Numbered from the stretch's first letter, positions 16,667 through 27,809 are shown. The stretch: DNA of 64,000 bases from Deinococcus roseus (GCF_014646895.1 NZ_BMOD01000001.1:55162-119161), one strand, 5' to 3'. The notes: generated by a model from the letters alone, not told the origin. A program made the numbers and translations.

Positions 16667-16807
16667 GCTGCCCATTTTGCCATGAAGTGCCCAGGGCAAT
16701 GGTGACCTGTAAGGTTAAAGTTTGCTCAAGATCCTCATGTTGCTGATTTTACTGAACGAGAGCAACATGAGAGAATCCATCACTGGTTTTCATCTCAGAA
16801 TGGTGTT

Positions 16808-16813
16808 TAATAT
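16808..16813 (+). promoter_or_regulatory. -10 element of the tamB-like gene, leaderless arrangement
   Basis: TAATAT ends seven bases before ATG 16821, with no Shine-Dalgarno sequence between them. Confidence 0.55.
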
Positions 16814-16820
16814 TTAGCGT

Positions 16821-19800
16821 ATGTGGCGCAAAATCCTGGCATGGGGAACACTGGCACTGGTGCTGCTTCTGGCAGCACTGATGGTTGTGCTGGTCAGTCC
16901 TGTTGGACTGCGATGGGTGCTGAATTATGTGCGCAACACTGGAACGAACATACAGGCCAGAAACATCCAGGGCTGGCTGTGGGATTTCACCTTGCAGGAT
17001 GTGGCTTTCAAGCAGCCAGGCATTCAGGCCACTGCAGGAAGTGCACGGGTGCGCCTGGGCCTTTCCGAAATTTTCTCCAAGACCATTCACATTCAGGCCG
17101 CATTGAACCATGCCCACATTGACATCGATCCCAGCAAATTCACTGCTGGAGGAGAAGGTGTGTGGCAAACCCGTCTGGACGCTTTGCAGGTCAGTGACAC
17201 CACGGTCAACCTGAACGGTACCCCTTTCAATTTTCCAGATGCCGAACTTTCCGTGAAAAACCTCGCCGATCGGCAACTGGAAAGCCTGGTGAAAACAAAG
17301 TATGGCAAGCTGACAGCCCAGGCCTCTTTTGATCCTGCCCTGTCCACCTTCAAGATGGATTTCAACGGGGATGCCAGCATCCTGCAGTATTACTATCCTG
17401 GCATCAAATCCGGGGTCATTCAGGGCACCTATGCTTTCACTCCAGACAAACTTGAGGGGGATGTGCGGATTTCTGGAGGTCGGGTGCAAGTCCCAGAATT
17501 CCAGGCGGTGGATGTCACCCAGATTCAGGGCCTCCTGCACCACCAGGGCGATGTGATCACAGCAGATCTGTCTGGTCTGGGTCTGGGAGGATCCATTCAG
17601 GCCCATGCCACCGTGGACCTGAATGCCGAACAATATACCGTGCTGGCCAATGGCACCCCCCAGTTGAAAAACCTGAAGCTGGGAGACCTGGACGGCAAAG
17701 GCAAATTGCACATTGAAGTGGCTGGCTGGGAAAAGGTGAAGGTCTCTGCAGACTACACAGGAACCGTGCAGGTTCCTCAAGCCAGCATTCCCGATGCCCG
17801 CCTTCACTACGAGCTGGATGAAACCCTGTTCAGCCGGGTGACTGCTACAGGAACCCTGAATGCCTTTGATCAATCGGGGCAACTGAAAGCCACCCTGAAA
17901 AACAACGGAAAAATCTGGCTGGGAGATGCCACCCTGGCAGGCAAAGACATTCAGGCCAGGGCACACCTGGAAGACCAGCTGGTTTATCTGACTGGACGGG
18001 CCTTCAAGGTGGATGTGGCCGGAAATTACCGCCTGGACAAACAGACCCTGCAGGCCACTGCACACAGCAACTTGCATGACTTCCAGGAGAACCTGCAGGG
18101 GGATTTGAATGTGCGGGCCAGTGGCACCCTGGACCAGTTGAACATCCGGGTGCTCAATTCCCAGTTGAACACGGCTTTCACAGGGCCCCTGTCTCTGAAT
18201 GGTCAGGGCAGCTACAAGCAAGGTGTGCTGGACCTCAGCACGCCCCACCTGGACCTCACCTACCAGCCTTCCGGGGCCACCTGGAACCTGAAAAGCATTC
18301 CCCTGCAGGGCATAGGGACCATCAACGGAAGAGGGAACCTGGTGGGGGAAAACCTGCTGGGAACCGTGGGGCTCAGCGGTCTGCCTTCTGAAGCAGAAGA
18401 TCTGCGGGGCGAATTGAGCCTGAACACCCGCACCCTCAACTTCCAGCTGAACACTCCCAGAGTACAGGCCAGAGGAACCCCGGAAAATTTTCAGCTGGAC
18501 GTGCAGAATTACACCTTTCTGGGAGGAGTCAAACAGACCGTCAGTGGCAACCTGGTGGTACGGGATTTCTCACCCGTGGGCAAAGTCAGGGTCAGCAGCA
18601 TTTATCAGGATGTCACTGCAAACCTCAGTGGCCTGAAAGCCACCCTGAGTGGCACATTGCTGGGTCCCCTGAAAGGCCTTCCGGTGTCTGGAACGGCAGA
18701 CCTGGAAAAAGCCCAGTTGAACCTGGGAGGCATTCTGACTGACCTGCAGTACCAGCCGCTCAAAGCCACCCTGCGCCAGGAAAATCAAACCCTGAACGTC
18801 AGCCTGACCGATGGGAAAATCAATGCCAGAGGCAGCTTGCCCCTGGCCACCGTGCAAAAGATGTTCAATTTGCCGGTTTCTGGGACCCTCAGTGTGGATC
18901 TGGTGGATTCCAGAGGCAGTGCTGTCTTCAAAGGGGCTTATCAGGACAACCAGATTCAGGCCCTGCTAAAAGTGACCCCAGAGCAGGTCACCGGACAGGT
19001 GGATGTGAAAGGCAAACAATTCACTGCTGCAGCACAGGGCAATTTGTACCCTCAGCCCAATCTGAAAGGCACCATCAGCGTGCTCAATGCCACCAGCAAC
19101 CTGAGGGTGTTTGGCACTTGGGATGCCCTGAAATATCAGGCCAATGGCAACACACCTGAATTTGTGCAGGGCGATTTGCTGGTCAAATCCAAACCCTTTC
19201 AACTGCAGGGAACCCTGATGCCAGCGGTCACAGCCTCCGGCATGGTGGGAGGCCTGAAGGTCAATTTGCTGGACCTGAACACCCTGAAAGTGTCGGTTTC
19301 TGGACAGGAAACCCTGCTGTACCAGAATGCTCCTTATACAGTGCAACTCTCTGGAACCTGGAATCCCGACTGGGCAGGCCAGCTCAGTGCCCGCCTGCAA
19401 GGCCCCCGCATTCAGGCCAGTGCCAGAGGGGCCTGGAAAAACCTGACCGTTGATGCAGCTTTCCGGCAGCAGGATGTGACCCTCCGGGCCAGCGCAAAAT
19501 TGAACCTCCCAGCCATGAAATACGCTGGATCGCTGTCTGCACAGTACCGGGATCTGAAGGCCAGAGGGACTGTGCAGGGCACACTGGACAAATTCAGGAT
19601 CAATGCCACAGTGATCAGCCCGGAAAAAGGCAGTGCCCAGGTTCAGGCCACCGGGCTGGACGACATCCGCATTCAGGCCAGCAACTTTGTCTATCAGGAC
19701 ATTGCAGCCAGTGGCAACCTCAAATATGCCAGTGGCAAGATCACCGGCCTCCTGCAAGCCAGTTATCAGGGGAACACCGTCAGTGTCAACGCACTGGGAG

Positions 19801-22800
19801 ACACCTTCACCGCGAAATTGAACAGCAGTTATGGCACTGGAACCGCTGAGGGCAAACTGGACTTCTCGGATTACCAGATCCACCTGGGCAGCGATTACTT
19901 CACCAGTGAACTGCGCGGCAACCTGAAAGGGCTGTCAGGCACCCTCACCACTGTTTCTCAAAGCTACAGTGTGCTGGAAGATCAGGCGCAGATTCCAGCC
20001 CAGACCTTTACTGTCAAAGGAGATTTCGCCAAAGGGGATTTCCAGCAAAGCCACTTCACCCTTTCCCAGGGCAATGAAGAGGTGCTGTACGTGGGAGGGC
20101 AGGTCTCTGGGGGGCTGACCCTGAGTTACGCTTTGAGGGATGCCGGGGCTGGACAGGTGCACATCTCCCCCACCTTGCAGAAAGTGAATGCAGACTTTAC
20201 CGGTCTGATCACAGGGCAAGCAAAAGTCTACCCTGACATTGAGGGAACGCTTGATGTTCCCCTTTCACTGGTCACCCGACTGATTCCTGGACCCTACCGC
20301 AGCAAACTCACCCCTGGACGGGTGCAGCTTGCGGTTTCTGGTCCTTACAACCGCCTGAACTTCAAAGCCCAGACTTCTGGTGTTCAGTGGCAAAACCAGT
20401 CCCTGACCTTGCAGGGCAATGGCTTCTGGACCCCGGACACCTATCAGGTTGCTGTGCATGCAGTGCATCCCCTGGTCGATCTGCAGGCAGAAATCACCCC
20501 CCAGAAACAGACTTTTGAAGGCACAGTGGATGCTGCTCTGGTGCCTGATCTGCCCGAAGGCCTTGCTGGCAAAGCCACCCTCAAAGGAAACCTGAGCAAT
20601 TTTGAGGTGCAAACCCTGGCTGCAAACGGGACTTTAAATGCCAGGTACCAGGAATACGCCACCAGCGGCACTTTTGAAATCCTGCCCGGTCTGAAGGTGC
20701 AAACGGACCTGAAAGGCGATGCGTTGCAAAAAGCCTATCAGGTGCGGGGTCAGGTTTACCCGGATGTGAATGCCAGTGTGCGTTTTGATCAGGCGCAGGG
20801 CACTGTTCAGGGCACCTATGACAGCCTGCTGCTGGCCCTCAAAGGACAGGTGTTCGATCAGGACCTTGATGTGAAGGTGCAAACCCAGCAGCAAACCCAG
20901 GCCATCCTGTCTGGAACTGTGGATGGCAGCACCGTTTCGGCAAATCTGGATTTGACCACAGGCGAAGGGAAAGCCAGCATCCAGAATTTAAACCTGCAAA
21001 AAGTGGCCAAAATTGATGGTCTGGTCAGCCTGCAAGCCGAGTTGAACACTTATCAGGATGCTGTTTTGCATGCCAGTGGAATGGTGCAGGACATTGCCAT
21101 CAATGGAGACTTCCAGTGGAAAGAAGGCATCCTGACCGCCAGCACTGCGCAGGCTTCCCTGACCCAGGGCACCGTGCAGGCCAGTGGGCAGATTTACCCA
21201 GACCTGAGCATCAAAGGCACCGGGAAATTGCTGGATCCCATTGCGCTGCCCCTGACTTTTGAAGCCAGTGGTGAACTGCAAAATCCCCTGCTGCAAGTGC
21301 ATGCCACCCTGCCCGAAGCCTATGAAGGCGTGCAACTGAAAACCACCACAGCCGACATCGAAATCCGCAACCTGAAAGACATTCAGGTGGAGCTGCACGG
21401 TGCAATTGCAGGCAAGGTGCAGGCCACCTATCAGGATGCGTTGACCCTGCAGAATGCAGACCTGCAATTCAATACCATCAGCATCCAGCGTGAAGAGGTG
21501 ACGGGACTGCTCACAGGCCAACTGGCCTGGAATGGAAGTTTCACGGGAGGGGTACAGTTCGCTGGAAAAGTCGCCAATGAACCCCTCCAGCTCAAAGGCA
21601 CTGGAAAGGGCAATCTGGCCCTGGAGGGCAGCTGGAAAGATGCAGCTTTTACAGGCAGCATCGAACCTGACATTTTCAAAGGCCTGAGTGCCCAGCTGTC
21701 CATCCCCCAGTGGGATGTGTCTTCGCTGGTGGGCCTGAAAGATCCTGTGCTGGTTGGGGCCACTGCCACAGTGCAGGGTCCCTGGAATGCCCTGAAAATT
21801 CAGGCAAATGGTCAGGTCAAAGAAAGCCTCACCAGCCAGACCGTTCAGTTTTCTGTGGCCCAGAAAGGCAAAGCCTGGGAAGCGCAACTGGCCGGAGCCA
21901 TCAAGGGAACAGCCCTTTACGCTGCAACGGGCTGGACAGCCCAGCTCACCACCGAGAACCTCAATGTGGGGGCTTTTGTGCCCCAGCTCAAACAGGGCAT
22001 CCTCTCTGGTGCTTTTGATGTCTCTGGAAAAGACACCTCCCTCTCTGCCATAAAGGCCAGCAACCTGAACATCGTGGCAGCAGACCTGCAGGACAATCCC
22101 ATCCGTCTGCAAGGCTCTGCTGTTTACAGTGCGGAAAAAATTGACCTGAACCTCACCGGAAATTACGCCTCCTCCCCCATCCGGCTGGGAGGCACTTACC
22201 CGGACGGCATTCAGGCAGAAATTCAGAACTTCAAGATTGCAGATGGGGTCCTGAACCTCTCGGGAACGGTGTCTGGAGACTTCAGCAATCCAGACATTCA
22301 GGCCACAGGTTCTTTCGAGCATGCCCTGGGTTCTGCCACCCTGCAGGCCAGCGGCAAACTGCAAGACCTGGTGGTCAGCACCCAGGCCACCCTGAAAGGC
22401 GACATTCAGGGCAAGGTGTCTGGAGACATCCAGGTGAAAAACCTGGACGTGAACCAGCTGGTCCTGAAGCTCACTGCAGATGTGACCGGGGCAGGTGTGC
22501 TGGCAAAAGGCACCATTGAGGGCACCTACCCCCACCTCTCCGGGCAAATGAAACTGCAAAGAGGGGATGCTTATGTGACCCTGACCGGAAATGGAGATGG
22601 CACGTACCAGCTGTCTGACAGCAATGTGGCCACTGGAACAATCAAAGTGCAGCCCACTCCACTGCAGTTCAGTGGTGATTTGCTGATCAATGCCGTTCCC
22701 CTGCTGGAAGGCGCATCAGGGCGCACCCAGGTGCAGGTGAAGTTTGAAGGTGATCTTCAAAAAATCACCGCGGAATACGCAGGCACGCTGTCCCAGATTG

Positions 22801-25800
22801 CTTATATGAATGGAAAACTGCAGCAGGCCACCCTCAAAGGCACCTTCAGTGGTCCTTACACCGCACCAGAAATTCAGCTGACCACCCAGTTTTCTGGAGC
22901 CAGTTACCAGCAAATTTCCATGGGGTCGGCAGACCTGACCCTGCACTCTGTGGGAGATTTCAGCAAACCGGATGTGGAGGCTTCTGGAACCCTGCAAAAC
23001 GTGAAATACCAGGGTGAAAGCCTGCAGCAGGCCAGATTCTCCGGGACCTCCAGCGGGGCCTGGGAGCAGCCCACCATCCATCTGAATGCAGATCTTGCAG
23101 GCGTGAAATACCAGGACAACACCCTGGATGCAGGAAAATTCCTGGTGGATTACCAGGGCCAGTGGAACAAACCCACCATCCACCTGAATGCAGATCTTGC
23201 AGGTGTGAAATACCAGGACAACACCCTGGATGCAGGAAAACTTCTGGTGGATTACCAGGGCCAGTGGAACAAACCCACCGTTCACCTGACAGGCGATCTG
23301 ACCGGAATCAAATATCAGGATTTCCAGTTGCAGACCTCCAGCCTCGCTGCAGATTACGCTGGCACCTGGCCTGAAGCCGATGTGGCCCTGGTTGCTGATG
23401 GCACCGGGTTCCGCTATCAGGACAGTGCTGCAGAAAGCTCGGTGTTTCACCTGCAGGTCAACCAGAAAGGGGCCACGTCCCTGCTGGATGGAAGCCTGAC
23501 TGCCCTCCTCCGTGGTGTGCAATTCAAGGGAGACCAGCTGCAATCTGCAGAAATTTCAGGAACCCTCAAAGGCAACCTGTCTGATCCCCAGATCCATCTG
23601 CAGGGCAAAGTGCAGGATTTGCAATACAAAGACATTGCCCTCAGGAATGGCTCGGTTGTGGCAGATTCCAAAGGACCCCTGGAAAAGCCCAGCGTGACCT
23701 TCACAGGAGATGTTTCAGAGGCCAGGTACCAGCAGGACACCCTGCAGGCAGCAAGCTTCTCTGGCACCTTTCAGGGCGACTGGAACAGTCCTACAGCGCA
23801 CCTGACTGGAAAACTCAGCGGGGTGAACTACCAGGATTACCAGCTGCAAAATGCTGTCCTGACCGCCGACCATCAGGGAAACTGGCAGGCTCCCAGCATT
23901 CAACTGGTTGCAGAGGGCGGTGGGTTTGTTTATCAGGAGGCCAGGGTGCAAAACTTCAAACTGAATGGCAGCACCCAGGGAGACCTGAAATCCCCAGATC
24001 TGCGCCTGAACGCCACTTTGAATGGCATTCAGTACCAGGAAGGCCAGTTGCAACAGGCCCAGATTGCAGCCCACCTGCAAGGCGAGTTGAGCAATCCAAC
24101 CGTGGCAGCCACCGGAAATTACGCTGGACTGAAGTATCAGGATGCCACCACTCCAGATGGTGCCTTCACCCTCAATGGCACTTTGCAAAATCCTGCAGTC
24201 ACCCTGCTGCAAGGGGGCAAAACCACCCTGGTGTATCAAAACCAGCAGGTCCAGTTCTCTGGTTTCAATGCAAAAGGATTTGACCACAGCGTCACCCTGG
24301 AAGGCACCGCCAGCCTGAAACAGGGCAACCTCAAAGCAGATGCCAGGGGTCCCTTCAGTGGTCATGTGGAAGCCCATTACCAGCAAATTCAACCCCTGGA
24401 TCTGAAGAACTTGTCTCTGGAACACCTGATCCAGAGCTACAACCTGCAAGTGCAACATCAGGTGGCTTACCAGGGGTATCAGGCCAATGGCCGTTTTTCA
24501 GTCAACAACCAGGAGTGGAGCGGAACAGGCAATCTGGGAGGCTTGCCGTCCTGGCTGACGGCTGAGCCATTGAGTTACCGTCTGGCTGGAAAAGACCTGC
24601 CCACGGTGTACAGCACCCTCAAAGCTTACGGTCTGCAGGCCAATGTCAAACTGGACACCCAGCAGGCCATCCTGGAATTCCTGGACACCCCGGACATTCA
24701 GGCCAATGGCAGCCTCGCGTACCGCTTTGCAGACAGCACCTTCAGTGGCAGCACCGAGTTCCAGAAAGACACCATCAAAATGCTGCTTCAGGGCACGGGC
24801 AAAACCCTGCAAGCCAACCTGCAGCAATCCAGAACCACTGTGCAGGCCACAGCCACCATTTCGCCTCTGGATGTGCAGGCCACCATCAACGATGGCGTCC
24901 ATCAGGGGACAGCAAGTTACACCGAAGCAGGCTGGAACGTCAACATCCCCACTTTCGAGGTGGGCAGCCTGGATGGCAGCGAATACCAGGGACAATTCAG
25001 CCTGACTGGAAAGGGCAAGGGCAGCACTGGAACCCTGGACCTCAAAACCACCAACCTGAAACTGCCTTTCACCATCCCCGTGCTGGATGAAAAAGTTCAG
25101 GGCGACCTCACAGCACATGTGGTGCTGGGAGACCAGATCAGCGCTGTGGCAGATTACACCGGACCATTGGGCACCCTGAACCTGACAGGAAACAACCAGA
25201 ACGGCTGGAACGGGCAATTGAAAGCCAAACTGCACACCACCCGCAATCCTGGCACCCTGGACGCCAACCTCACCCTGCAAAACGGCCAGGTGCAGGGGAA
25301 AATTCTGGTGGATCAGTTCGGCTATACCTACAAAGACATCAAAGGAATCATCACTGGTCAGGTGGATGTGGAAGACAGCCAGTTCACAGGCACCCTGCAA
25401 ACCCGACTGGATGAAGGTTCTCTGCTGCTGGAAGGTCAGGGTAGCCTTGCAGATGTGGTTCCTGCCCTGGAAAACCTGGGCATTGCTCCTTCGGACGAAG
25501 GTTATCTGGTCACGGTCAGTGCCAGCGCATTCCCTCTGGAGAAACTGGGGGTCTTGCCTTATGCCAAAGGTCATATTTACGGCACGGCCAGCCTGACTGG
25601 AGACACCAGCACCGTCAACCTCAGGGTTCCCGACCTGAGCCTGCCTGGAGGCACTCCTCCTGAACTGGAAATCGCCAATCTGGATCCCACAGCCACACCC
25701 GCCACCGAAGCACCCAGAACGGTGCTCAGTGCCCGTCTGGATGGCACCTTCAGTGGTGGGGATGCCCGTCTGAGGGGATCCATCGGAGACACCACTTTTG

Positions 25801-27809
25801 TGGCCAGCAGCACTTCGGGCGTCCTGGTGGGCACTTTCGACTTCCGCAACACCCCCTTGCATGCCCTGATTGGAGCCTACACCGATGCCCTGCCAGGTCA
25901 GGCCCTGCTGACCGGAACAGGCCGCATTGATGGCAAACTCTCTGAACTGGACAAACTGCGCCTCAGCGTGGTGGCCGAAAACATCAAGGTCACCTCTGCA
26001 GGCCAGACCCTGATGGGACAGGGACAATTTTCTCTGGAACAGGGGGCACTGACCATTCCTGGCATTCAACTGACCGGAGCAGGAAGCCTGCTGATTCAGG
26101 GCGTTTATGCCCCCGATCAGGTCAATCTCTCTGCGAACTTCAAAGACACCACCTTCACCCCCCTGCTGGCCCTGGTTCCAGCCCTCAAGGACTACAAACC
26201 CAGCCTGAAAGGCAACCTCTCCCTGAAAGCCATGGGGGATTATGGTCAGCCCACCATTCAGGTGCAGGGCAATGGCCTGCAAGGGGAACTGGCAGGCCTT
26301 GGCATCCAGATGAATCAACTGAATGCCCTGCTGAAACAAAACCAGCTGACTTTCCAGAGCGACACCACCACCAGTGGTGTGGTGGACAGTACCCTCAAGC
26401 TGGAAGGCAAAGCCAACCTGCAAAACGGCAGCCTGCAAAACGCCCAGATCGATGCCAGCGGCAGCCTGAGTGTGGACAATTTTGGAACCCTGGAAGGCAC
26501 CACTGTGCGCCTGAACCAGCAGGGAGAGGCCTGGAAACTGCTCTTGACCGGGACCCGTGGCGGAAAAATCCAGGCCACCGGAGACCTTTACCCTGATTTG
26601 AATGTGCGCATTCAGCTGGATCAGGTGGCCCCTGATTTGCAGAACTATTACATCAAGGATGCCAGTGCCACCGGGGTGCTCAACCTGACCAGAAGCGGAG
26701 AGTTTTACCGCCTTGCAGGCAATGTTGATCTGGAGAAACTGCAATTCACCCTCTCCAAGCCTGACACCGACAAAACCGAGAAAGACGACACATTTGAGTT
26801 TGAAAGCCCGCTCTCCAGCGAATACACCACTTTCCCACAACAGCGGCAGGACCAAGACCGTGCAGCCCTGTCCAACTGGATCTTTGATGACATCCTGATC
26901 GATGCCAAAAACAACATCCGCATCGATGAAAACCTGGCACGGGCAGAGTTTGGGGGGCAACTGGTGCTCTCAGGGAATGCCTACACCCCCAGATTGCAGG
27001 GAGACATCCTGCCCAAACGGGGCAGCGTGTTCCTGCGCGAAAACGAATTTGTGTTGAACACCGGGGCCACCAGCATCCGTTTCAATGCAGCCGACGGCGC
27101 TTACCCCAAAATCTATCTGGAGGGCCTGGGCATCGTTCGGGATGAAGGGCAAAACGTCCGGGTGATCATGACCATCACGGGGAACTTCAAAGCCGATCCC
27201 AAAAATCCCCGCAAACGCACACTGGTGCCAGTCATCGACCTGCGCGAGGAACGGGAGGTGCTGGGCCAATGTGCCGACCCGGTGCGCAATCCTGGATCCA
27301 CCCTGCCCAAATGCCTGGACGAGGCCAGCCTGTATGCCCTGGTGGTGTTTGGCACCAAGGACCTGCGCAACATCCCCACCGAACTGACCCAGAGCGCCCT
27401 GAGGACCACCCTGCAGGTGTTCGTGGTGGGTGAAATTGAACGCAGCATTGCGCAGGCGCTGGGCATCGATGTGTTCCGCATTCGCAATTACACCATCGGG
27501 GCTGACCAGAGCTTCAACGCAGAATTCACGGTGGGCACCTACCTGAGCCGCGAATGGTACATCCAGTACCAGGTGGATCTGCTGGGCAATGGCAATGTGG
27601 AGGTACAATACAATGCCCTGGACGGCAAACTTTCCCTGTCCTTCAGCAGCCCCCTCAACAAGCTGGATTTCAATTCTGTGCAGCCCGAGTTCTCTCTGGC
27701 CTACAACTTTGATGCCCAGAACAGCATCGAGCTGGGCATCCGCACCGAACAGAACACCCAGGGGGAACGGGGCTTCAGCGTGAAACTGGGTTACAAACTG
27801 AAGTTCTGA
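16821..27809 (+). CDS. Giant TamB/DUF490-family envelope protein (3662 residues)
   Basis: AsmA-like/TamB-type bridge protein thought to carry phospholipid between inner and outer membranes. An N-terminal anchor (about residues 8-29, ending VLVSPVGLRWVL) is followed by more than 3000 residues of beta-rich repeats, and ends in the conserved TamB C-terminal domain (NWIFDDILIDAKNNIRIDE at about 3350, then RGSVFLRENEFVLNTG, GIDVFRIRNYTIGADQ and a terminal GYKLKF). Proteobacterial TamB is about 1260 residues, so this copy is nearly three times longer. Between about residues 2050 and 2480, a 34-residue unit centred on KYQD is repeated around a dozen times; two copies (23071-23274) are almost identical in DNA. 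No bamA/tamA partner is in the window. Confidence 0.9.
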   Translation: MWRKILAWGTLALVLLLAALMVVLVSPVGLRWVLNYVRNTGTNIQARNIQGWLWDFTLQDVAFKQPGIQATAGSARVRLGLSEIFSKTIHIQAALNHAHIDIDPSKFTAGGEGVWQTRLDALQVSDTTVNLNGTPFNFPDAELSVKNLADRQLESLVKTKYGKLTAQASFDPALSTFKMDFNGDASILQYYYPGIKSGVIQGTYAFTPDKLEGDVRISGGRVQVPEFQAVDVTQIQGLLHHQGDVITADLSGLGLGGSIQAHATVDLNAEQYTVLANGTPQLKNLKLGDLDGKGKLHIEVAGWEKVKVSADYTGTVQVPQASIPDARLHYELDETLFSRVTATGTLNAFDQSGQLKATLKNNGKIWLGDATLAGKDIQARAHLEDQLVYLTGRAFKVDVAGNYRLDKQTLQATAHSNLHDFQENLQGDLNVRASGTLDQLNIRVLNSQLNTAFTGPLSLNGQGSYKQGVLDLSTPHLDLTYQPSGATWNLKSIPLQGIGTINGRGNLVGENLLGTVGLSGLPSEAEDLRGELSLNTRTLNFQLNTPRVQARGTPENFQLDVQNYTFLGGVKQTVSGNLVVRDFSPVGKVRVSSIYQDVTANLSGLKATLSGTLLGPLKGLPVSGTADLEKAQLNLGGILTDLQYQPLKATLRQENQTLNVSLTDGKINARGSLPLATVQKMFNLPVSGTLSVDLVDSRGSAVFKGAYQDNQIQALLKVTPEQVTGQVDVKGKQFTAAAQGNLYPQPNLKGTISVLNATSNLRVFGTWDALKYQANGNTPEFVQGDLLVKSKPFQLQGTLMPAVTASGMVGGLKVNLLDLNTLKVSVSGQETLLYQNAPYTVQLSGTWNPDWAGQLSARLQGPRIQASARGAWKNLTVDAAFRQQDVTLRASAKLNLPAMKYAGSLSAQYRDLKARGTVQGTLDKFRINATVISPEKGSAQVQATGLDDIRIQASNFVYQDIAASGNLKYASGKITGLLQASYQGNTVSVNALGDTFTAKLNSSYGTGTAEGKLDFSDYQIHLGSDYFTSELRGNLKGLSGTLTTVSQSYSVLEDQAQIPAQTFTVKGDFAKGDFQQSHFTLSQGNEEVLYVGGQVSGGLTLSYALRDAGAGQVHISPTLQKVNADFTGLITGQAKVYPDIEGTLDVPLSLVTRLIPGPYRSKLTPGRVQLAVSGPYNRLNFKAQTSGVQWQNQSLTLQGNGFWTPDTYQVAVHAVHPLVDLQAEITPQKQTFEGTVDAALVPDLPEGLAGKATLKGNLSNFEVQTLAANGTLNARYQEYATSGTFEILPGLKVQTDLKGDALQKAYQVRGQVYPDVNASVRFDQAQGTVQGTYDSLLLALKGQVFDQDLDVKVQTQQQTQAILSGTVDGSTVSANLDLTTGEGKASIQNLNLQKVAKIDGLVSLQAELNTYQDAVLHASGMVQDIAINGDFQWKEGILTASTAQASLTQGTVQASGQIYPDLSIKGTGKLLDPIALPLTFEASGELQNPLLQVHATLPEAYEGVQLKTTTADIEIRNLKDIQVELHGAIAGKVQATYQDALTLQNADLQFNTISIQREEVTGLLTGQLAWNGSFTGGVQFAGKVANEPLQLKGTGKGNLALEGSWKDAAFTGSIEPDIFKGLSAQLSIPQWDVSSLVGLKDPVLVGATATVQGPWNALKIQANGQVKESLTSQTVQFSVAQKGKAWEAQLAGAIKGTALYAATGWTAQLTTENLNVGAFVPQLKQGILSGAFDVSGKDTSLSAIKASNLNIVAADLQDNPIRLQGSAVYSAEKIDLNLTGNYASSPIRLGGTYPDGIQAEIQNFKIADGVLNLSGTVSGDFSNPDIQATGSFEHALGSATLQASGKLQDLVVSTQATLKGDIQGKVSGDIQVKNLDVNQLVLKLTADVTGAGVLAKGTIEGTYPHLSGQMKLQRGDAYVTLTGNGDGTYQLSDSNVATGTIKVQPTPLQFSGDLLINAVPLLEGASGRTQVQVKFEGDLQKITAEYAGTLSQIAYMNGKLQQATLKGTFSGPYTAPEIQLTTQFSGASYQQISMGSADLTLHSVGDFSKPDVEASGTLQNVKYQGESLQQARFSGTSSGAWEQPTIHLNADLAGVKYQDNTLDAGKFLVDYQGQWNKPTIHLNADLAGVKYQDNTLDAGKLLVDYQGQWNKPTVHLTGDLTGIKYQDFQLQTSSLAADYAGTWPEADVALVADGTGFRYQDSAAESSVFHLQVNQKGATSLLDGSLTALLRGVQFKGDQLQSAEISGTLKGNLSDPQIHLQGKVQDLQYKDIALRNGSVVADSKGPLEKPSVTFTGDVSEARYQQDTLQAASFSGTFQGDWNSPTAHLTGKLSGVNYQDYQLQNAVLTADHQGNWQAPSIQLVAEGGGFVYQEARVQNFKLNGSTQGDLKSPDLRLNATLNGIQYQEGQLQQAQIAAHLQGELSNPTVAATGNYAGLKYQDATTPDGAFTLNGTLQNPAVTLLQGGKTTLVYQNQQVQFSGFNAKGFDHSVTLEGTASLKQGNLKADARGPFSGHVEAHYQQIQPLDLKNLSLEHLIQSYNLQVQHQVAYQGYQANGRFSVNNQEWSGTGNLGGLPSWLTAEPLSYRLAGKDLPTVYSTLKAYGLQANVKLDTQQAILEFLDTPDIQANGSLAYRFADSTFSGSTEFQKDTIKMLLQGTGKTLQANLQQSRTTVQATATISPLDVQATINDGVHQGTASYTEAGWNVNIPTFEVGSLDGSEYQGQFSLTGKGKGSTGTLDLKTTNLKLPFTIPVLDEKVQGDLTAHVVLGDQISAVADYTGPLGTLNLTGNNQNGWNGQLKAKLHTTRNPGTLDANLTLQNGQVQGKILVDQFGYTYKDIKGIITGQVDVEDSQFTGTLQTRLDEGSLLLEGQGSLADVVPALENLGIAPSDEGYLVTVSASAFPLEKLGVLPYAKGHIYGTASLTGDTSTVNLRVPDLSLPGGTPPELEIANLDPTATPATEAPRTVLSARLDGTFSGGDARLRGSIGDTTFVASSTSGVLVGTFDFRNTPLHALIGAYTDALPGQALLTGTGRIDGKLSELDKLRLSVVAENIKVTSAGQTLMGQGQFSLEQGALTIPGIQLTGAGSLLIQGVYAPDQVNLSANFKDTTFTPLLALVPALKDYKPSLKGNLSLKAMGDYGQPTIQVQGNGLQGELAGLGIQMNQLNALLKQNQLTFQSDTTTSGVVDSTLKLEGKANLQNGSLQNAQIDASGSLSVDNFGTLEGTTVRLNQQGEAWKLLLTGTRGGKIQATGDLYPDLNVRIQLDQVAPDLQNYYIKDASATGVLNLTRSGEFYRLAGNVDLEKLQFTLSKPDTDKTEKDDTFEFESPLSSEYTTFPQQRQDQDRAALSNWIFDDILIDAKNNIRIDENLARAEFGGQLVLSGNAYTPRLQGDILPKRGSVFLRENEFVLNTGATSIRFNAADGAYPKIYLEGLGIVRDEGQNVRVIMTITGNFKADPKNPRKRTLVPVIDLREEREVLGQCADPVRNPGSTLPKCLDEASLYALVVFGTKDLRNIPTELTQSALRTTLQVFVVGEIERSIAQALGIDVFRIRNYTIGADQSFNAEFTVGTYLSREWYIQYQVDLLGNGNVEVQYNALDGKLSLSFSSPLNKLDFNSVQPEFSLAYNFDAQNSIELGIRTEQNTQGERGFSVKLGYKLKF
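23071..23274 (+). repeat. 102-bp near-identical tandem duplication inside the tamB-like gene
   Basis: The unit from 23071 to 23172 recurs at 23173-23274 with only a few substitutions. Each copy encodes one 34-residue module (LNADLAGVKYQDNTLDAGK plus 15 more residues). A diverged third copy follows. The high DNA identity implies a recent duplication. Confidence 0.92.

Noticed and set aside
16406..16675. Acylphosphatase gene interrupted by a frameshift
   Set aside because: A single open frame of normal size spans the fold. The missing residues are substitutions, not a shift.
17000..27800. Long reverse-strand reading frames inside the tamB-like gene
   Set aside because: They are shadows of the long repeat-rich coding strand; composition and lack of starts or ribosome sites do not support them.
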